From Xylogone sp. PMI_703 (lineage: Eukaryota; Ascomycota; Leotiomycetes), in NCBI GenBank assembly GCA_021399445.1, contig JAJTUQ010000004.1, positions 3,658,001 through 3,722,000 on the forward strand: a stretch of 64,000 bases of DNA. The letters are read 5' to 3'. Shown here one piece after another: positions 58,701 through 64,000 of this stretch. The position numbers were made by a program, and so were the translations under genes. The notes below the pieces were generated by a model. That model searched no databases. It was not told the origin of the DNA and saw nothing but the letters and a program-made list of their open reading frames with translations. The stretch's first letter is position 1; each line of letters starts with the position of its first letter.

Positions 58701-60129
58701 ACTGTACCGTATAAAACTAAACTTATGGTTGTGGTGGTGGAGCTAAAGGACGATGCACATGCGAAAGCGCGATGGGCGATGGGAAATTGGCAGAAATGCA
58801 ACATCGATATCCGGTATCGATTAGCTATCGTGCCCTCCCTTATCCCCCAGCTTGCCCCTCTCCTTATCCCTTATCCTTATCCTTATCGGCGCTTCTCCAG
58901 GCGCATCCTTCCTGCCTTGCTGCAAGGCCCGTACCGTTCGCAAGCTGGTGGCGCGTCTGCCTCCTACCGTAGCCCTGACGAGCCCGATCTCTTCTCCTTG
59001 CTTTTGGCCAGCAGCTCCCCAGCGGCTCCCCAGCGGGAAACCACTGCAGCGACGAAGCGGCCACGGGCTGTCAGGGAAAGCAGCAGGGAGCCCAGAATAG
59101 CTCACCGCAGCCAATCAGCCTGCCGCGCCAACGGGGCTGCAGCGGTGCCACCTGCGTGCCAAGCTCGCCTCCGCGGTGGACCGTGCTGCGGACTCCCCGT
59201 CAAGCGACAACCTTCAACCTCACCTCTCCGCCGTCCACGGCCCCAAAAGAAGCCCTCTCTTTCTCCCTTCAAAGCCATCAGTTCATCCCTACCGACGCCA
59301 CGGCTTACTACTGTATTTACAGTACTGCCTATTGAAGTCTTACCTTCGATTTGATTACGCCTTACGCATTGTTCTGGTGCTGTTCGCGTCGTTGCTTTAT
59401 TGACTTTGCTGCCTATCGCCCCCATCGTGTTTTCTTCCGTGGCACTAGCATTCTACAGTCCAGCAGCTCTAAACCTTGCACGGCTTGGCTCTCCATCTAC
59501 CAGGTCGTCTCCTCTCTCTTCTCCTTCTCCTAGTCCCTCCTGTCCTATCCTGCCTCTGCAGCAGCTCCGGACCAGTCAGCGTGCGAGCTGAAGCTCCCCG
59601 CACACTCCCTCTCGCGCATATTGCAGTTCGTCTTGGAACCTGATATCGCCCATCGCTGCTCTCCCTCGTGTGCGTGCATCCGGCGTGATCACGAGCCAAT
59701 CCAAGGCGAGCCGGTTCAACCTAAATACAACTACCACCATCCCTCAACCCCCTTGGTCCAAGACAGTGGTCATTGGACACCCCCTACGCTGGGCTTGCTC
59801 CGGCACTCGACTGCGCACCGCTCACCGCCGTAGTTGGATCAACGCACAACATACCTGCAGCCTTTCTGTCATCTCTGCTGCTGCTTGCTCCTGCTTGGTC
59901 CTGCTTGGTAACCCCAAAGGCCACTTCTGCATCGTCTCTCTGATCTTCCCCTCCCTCGACCCCTCGACCTGCAGTAGATCTCCGTTGCGGCCGAGCACGT
60001 CCCACCGCTTATCCTGATCTACCCCCATTCTCTGCAGCGGGAATTTAATTTCTCTCCGGATCGCGGCAACGTTGCAACGTTCTCTCATCCAACTACCGGT
60101 GGCTCAAGAGTCCAGCGACGTCCGCAGCG
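55774..60129. other. Long divergent intergenic region
   Basis: About 4.4 kb between the starts of the bHLH gene (-) and the SFT2 gene (+). It is C/T-rich toward both genes, as expected for long leaders of a transcription-factor gene. Many overlapping frames exist (for example 56089-56574 and 57133-57771 on the minus strand, 58668-59354 on the plus strand), but none has a recognisable domain. One GTACTGTAC copy lies at 58699-58707. Small direct repeats include GGGGTGAAC at about 56.41 kb and GCGGCTCCCCA at about 59.02 kb. Confidence 0.55.
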
Positions 60130-61460
60130 ATGGCATCTGCTTCCTTTCGAGAGTCCATGAACTCGCTGGGCTGGTCGCGCCGTGCTCCAGACCTCCCTGT
60201 CAATACTTCGCGCCAGTCGGGCTTATTGTCATCCATCAAGTCATTAAACCCCTTTGGCAACGATGGCTATGTACGGTTACCTACTACGGAAGGCCCGGGT
60301 GCAGCCCTTCCAGCTCCAACCCGACGTGAGGAAGAGGAAGGGTGGTTTGCTCGTAAGTCATATTCCACATCGTTGACTCTTTCACATCCCCCCTTCTCGT
60401 TTGAGCCCGCGCTCACAGAACGGAATTTGGTCTCCTCCATCCATATACCCCCACGGACCCATGTGCATCGCCTCAGTGGCTGTGAAGGCTCTGTTTCGAA
60501 TGCCTGGGATGTCATGCTTTGTGGAGGTGCCGGCTAACCTAATATCTCTCTTTCTGTAGTGAGCAGATGGGATCGAATGCTCATCTTTACCGGCTGTAAC
60601 CTGGGAGCACTGGCCTGCTTCGTCATCGTTTTTGCGCTCTGGCCGGTGATGATGGCCAAGCCGCGCAAGTTTGCAACTCTGTAAGTGCCGAATGTCCGTT
60701 TTTATTTTTACTTTTCGTATTTTGTACTGTGCTTCTCCCGACCCTGTCTGTTTCTTTTTGATTTTTTTTTTTTGGCAGAGATTAGAGTTCCGAGATACGC
60801 CTGTTGGTGACGCTGCATCTTTGTTGGCAGGAGGGGCCGCCCCGCTGCAGCCAGCCGGTGTGCCTGCGTTGGTACCCGCTGGCGTCACCGAAGGCAGCGT
60901 CTCAGATTTACTTGAGCAGCCTGCCTTGACCGACTTCAGCCTGTGGATGTTTCATCTTTGGAAACATTCTGGACTTGCTTCGTTCTCTGCTGGAATCCGC
61001 ACTCTAAAAGAAAATAAGGATGGATTGAAATATTTCACATGCACTGACATTGCTGCGTGTGACACCTCAGGTGGTCTTTAGGTTCAGTACTCTTTCTCGC
61101 ATCATGGGCGGTTCTCATGGGCCCGTGGACGTACTTTCAGCACCTGACATCGACACCACGCCTACCTTTCACCGCAGCCTATTTTGGTTCTATAGGGCTC
61201 ACATTATATTTCAGTCTAGGCGTAAGTACTTCCACTCCATCGCTATCGTCACGGGATGGAGCAACTAGCGGTCACGAGCGTCAGCTGACCTTTATCTCAC
61301 CTTCTAGCTTGGAAGCACTATTTTAACGCTCTTTTCTTCCTTGATTCAACTAGCATGCCTGTTATGGTACCTGATCAGCTATTTCCCGATGGGATCAAGC
61401 GGGCTGCGATTAGCAACGAGCTTTGGAGCTCGCAGAGCAGCAGCATGGATGACGGGATAA
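60130..61460 (+). CDS. Sft2-like vesicle transport protein
   Basis: Small tetraspanning Golgi protein of the Got1/Sft2 family, involved in retrograde traffic from endosomes to the Golgi. Four exons (60130-60352, 60560-60680, 61071-61221, 61308-61460) give 215 residues, the family length. The N-terminal 75 residues are cytosolic with SIKSLNPFGNDGYVRLP. Then come the conserved LSRWDRMLIFTGCNLGALAC with TM1, KPRKFATLWSLGSVLFLASW with TM2, then YFGSIGLTLYFSLGLGSTIL, and the last helix LIQLACLLWYLISYFPMGSS. The second intron is about 390 nt, long for this genome. Its acceptor is CCTCAG at 61070; a competing TTTAG ten bases downstream would break the frame. The order of exons and their phases agree throughout. 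Confidence 0.92.
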
Positions 61461-61999
61461 TTGTGGAAATGCAGGGGAGCTTGCAAAAACTTGCAGCTTC
61501 CATATTACGAAAGAAGGTAGATCCTGTACGACTAGAGAAGATATATTCGCGATGTTTCTTATCTGGAAATATGTTACCTGAACTTCTAGCCAAAATCATT
61601 AAGCATAATATGACGAGATTACTATTTTTAATCCACAAAATGACCTGTCGTACTGTGTTCAGCCGCGGGTGCAAAAGCTTGTCTTGGGAAAGAGGAACGA
61701 AAAAAGGAATATGTATACGAAAATTTTGGAAATAGTGCGACGAACTCGAGCTGCGAGCTGTTTCTCTGCCTTGTTTGTTTGATGCTGACTCAAAGTCTCT
61801 GTACAACGTGACGTCTGTTTTGCAACACTTGTGCCCGATCCACATCTGAAACCCCTCTCTGGCAGCGACGACCGAAACCTGAGCAGCAGCATTAGATCGA
61901 TCTATAGATCTTGAAAGTGCTGGACCATGCAGTACGACGATGAAAGGGTGGGTTGTCTTGAAGCACAAGGAAGTAATTCGCAGCCTACCACAGTGAGGC

Positions 62000-62106
62000 G
62001 TACAGTACAGTACAATACAAATAGCTACAAATACAATGTAGTAAAGTATACCTAGATAGAAGAAACTAGTTCTTCTACGAGGTCAAGCACCAGTACTGTA
62101 CTGTAC
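62000..62106. repeat. Paired GTACWGTAC double palindromes
   Basis: GTACAGTACAGTAC lies at 62000-62013 and its exact reverse complement, GTACTGTACTGTAC, at 62093-62106. The two could pair as a 14-bp stem around an 80-nt loop, directly beside the larger inverted repeat. Confidence 0.8.
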
Positions 62107-62136
62107 AATATGTAGTAGATGATGAACAGGCTCCCA

Positions 62137-62225
62137 GTGGACAGAGTAGTTGGCATAGTAGTACTTCCAAGCTCGCCATATATTGGTGGCAATTTATGTA
62201 CCACTATGCCAACTGCTCTGTCCAC
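62137..62225. repeat. Imperfect inverted repeat, 28-nt arms
   Basis: The left arm 62137-62164 and right arm 62198-62225 are reverse complements at 26 of 28 positions (key cores GTGGACAGAG and AGTTGGCATAGT), around a 33-nt loop. Transcribed from either strand it would fold into a long hairpin. It could be a small non-autonomous element remnant or a hairpin RNA precursor; no target-site duplication was identified. Confidence 0.8.
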
Positions 62226-64000
62226 CGAGAGACAGGGCAACAGTCGTATTTACTCCGTAAAGACGCATAAAACCAGCGGCCCAGGCGGAGGAGCTGAGAG
62301 TTTGATCTTTTCCGGGGTGCAGCATCAGCGCAGAAAAAGGGCCCTGCAGGAGTTGCCCCGCACCCTATGCAGTGCCTGCTCTGCGGCTTTTTGCCCGTTG
62401 TTGCAGTACACACTTCGCAGTACCTGTGCCGCCCTGGGCATGCTTTTCACCTTTTCTCTCTCGCAATTTGGTAATTACTTGATATCTTTACGCATGACTT
62501 TTCTCTGGTGGATATTTGGGCCCCGAAGTATGCCATATTCCGTGTTTCCCGTATCCCCTTTCAAGTACCTTGCACCATCATCATTCTTTGCTTGAGCTTC
62601 CGGTGGCAAAGGGCAGATCAGGGCTACAACCTAGCAAAAAAGTTTGGGGAAACGGCTTTGCTATATTTGAGCCCGGTTATGGTAATACCCCGTAGGCCAT
62701 AGCCTACATCGGGTGGAAATCCGTTCGAATATTTAACGATTTTACTGTACTACTCGTGTAAAAGAGTTAAACCCACCAGATCTTTGATGTAGTTATTCTG
62801 GCAGCTATATTGAATTCAATTGTATTTTGTGTGAGAATCGGCGTCTTTGCCATGGTGTAGGTTGTGGTCCGGCTGTAACTGGCCTCGATTACCGTAATCT
62901 GTCGGGAGAACGGGTACCTTGCGGAGCTTGCTTAACCATACTGTAGCCTCGGGCGTCGCGGACGCAGCGAATCCCGCGAGTCAGGTATTAATAGAGGCAT
63001 CGCTCTATTTTCTTGCTCCGGCGAAGGACAAAGTGTATATCATGGGCACAGTAATTTCTTCCTTCTTTAATCCTTTGCTCGTTTTTGGTACGAGGAGAAA
63101 GGACCAGAGGTTCTGTATGGACAAACGGGCTTGTTCTCCCGGTACAAAAAGAAAAATAATATTACTGTATACCATGCCCCTCTCTTGATATTGTACAGGG
63201 CGGGCGCGAGTTGAGGCCCATCCTTCCATTGGGTACCCATCCACAGTACGGAGTAAGGCCCCAGAAATCACGCGACTAGAGTAATCCGTATCGCATCGCT
63301 TGTGAGGAATTAGCGAATGTACAGTAAATGCAATGCACCAAACTCGGGCAGGATTCGAAATCTCACTGCAGACCATAATCATTCCGTTCCGGCAAAGAAG
63401 GGACGGGGAGGTCTTCTAATGTAAGACGGGTTTAATCTGAAAATATTTCCATTTGCGCTCTTTGCATTGGCTGTTCTGCACGGATATATGGAGGGGCCGA
63501 ATGCGTGCTGTACGGAGGTATGTACGTACCGACGTAGATGCGTAGATGCGGGACACTTGTGGGCGTGTGTGCGTGCATGCGTATTGAGTGCAGCGTGGGT
63601 GGATGAAGCAAGTGGATATTTACAAGCTCGGAGACCTTTGGTGGCATATTCTTCCCCTCCATCCTAAAACGGAAAGAGTGGAAACAGAACTGCCTTTTTT
63701 TTTTCTTCCTTCAGGGGGGGTTTCGCGCAAAATATTTGAGTCTGGTACGCGCAAGTACGGCTGTGATCATTGCGTTTTTGATACGAAGGTGTCCATCGTT
63801 GCTCTGCTGCTAATAATAACAATAAGACAAAAAGCAACAGCCATGTACTGTGTACAGCTACCCAGCTACCCAGCTACCGTCTGCACCGAGCGGAGGGGAG
63901 AGCGGCTTCCTGAGGTTACCACGGCCACACGCTGCCCATGGTCGCTGTGACTCTTACTGCTGCTGGAGGAGGCCGGATGGATATATGTGGTTGGGATGGG

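Larger units (their letters stand above)
61461..64000. other. Terminal intergenic region
   Basis: About 2.5 kb after SFT2 with no supported gene. It contains GTACWGTAC copies at 62.0-62.1 kb, an inverted repeat at 62137-62225, two TACTCCGTA-type motifs (62251-62259 and 63247-63255), and a triplicated CAGCTACC at about 63.86 kb. Confidence 0.6.

Noticed and set aside
58668..59354. A 228-codon plus-strand open frame
   Set aside because: It overlaps open frames on the other strand, has low-complexity Pro/Arg/Ser composition and no family resemblance, and lies in CT-rich leader-like DNA.
63330..63380. Possible tRNA B-box (GATTCGAAATC) on the minus strand
   Set aside because: The T-arm stem does not pair and no A-box, anticodon stem or acceptor stem could be placed.
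1..64000. Transposable elements, RIP-degraded repeats or a secondary-metabolite cluster
   Set aside because: No transposase or reverse-transcriptase-like frame, no long terminal repeats and no strongly TpA-mutated block was seen. The single oxygenase and MFS genes lack a core synthase nearby.

Overview
The window is nuclear DNA from a filamentous ascomycete (Pezizomycotina). Genes are broken by short introns of about 45-80 nt with GTAAGT/GTATGT-type donors and RCTAAC-like branch sites. The protein set is typical of these moulds: a DUF3824 protein, acetate kinase, HD-type cyanamide hydratase, an MpaB/DUF2236 oxygenase, a GPI-anchored Cys-rich protein, a paxillin-like LIM protein, SUMO, Nup84/Nup107 and Sft2. 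A class such as Eurotiomycetes is suggested by the gene set and by repeated intergenic TACTCCGTA motifs, but this is inference. No tRNA, rRNA, transposon ORF or CRISPR array was recognised.

Layout. 0-5 kb: 3' part of a mitochondrial-type prolyl-tRNA synthetase (+), then a DUF3824 protein (-). 5.9-9.8 kb: acetate kinase (-) and an MpaB-like ER oxygenase (-). 11.4-12.5 kb: a conserved-looking unknown protein (-). 12.5-21.5 kb: about 9 kb with no recognised gene, rich in GTAC palindromes, ending in the uORF-bearing leader of an F-box gene (+, 21.5-23.4). 23.9-27.3 kb: large Gln-rich AT-hook protein (-). 27.9-31.3 kb: Nup84/Nup107 nucleoporin in seven exons (-). 32-33.3 kb: CMC4-like protein (-) and SUMO (+) share a divergent promoter. 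34.4-34.9 kb: small coiled-coil protein (-). 35.7-38.2 kb: fused succinyl-CoA ligase alpha-beta protein (+). 40-41.7 kb: AAAP amino-acid transporter (+). 42.5-43.4 kb: cyanamide hydratase (+). 43.8-46.5 kb: LIM protein (-). 48.1-49.8 kb: monocarboxylate-type MFS transporter (+). 50-50.8 kb: GPI protein (-). 51.4-52.7 kb: FtsJ-like methyltransferase (-). 54-55.8 kb: bHLH factor (-). 60.1-61.5 kb: Sft2 (+). The ends and the 55.8-60.1 kb stretch are intergenic.

The genes are mostly unrelated housekeeping and accessory functions, as usual in fungal chromosomes; there is no clear biosynthetic cluster. Mitochondrial functions recur (ProRS, the fused succinyl-CoA ligase, CMC4). The most unusual items are the succinyl-CoA ligase fusion with an eroded ATP-grasp half, exons of 3, 8 and 10 nt, a 28-bp-arm inverted repeat at 62.1 kb, and a strongly over-represented 9-bp palindrome GTACWGTAC confined to intergenic DNA. 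All exon joins were worked out by eye from frame, splice consensus and family similarity; none is checked by transcript data.
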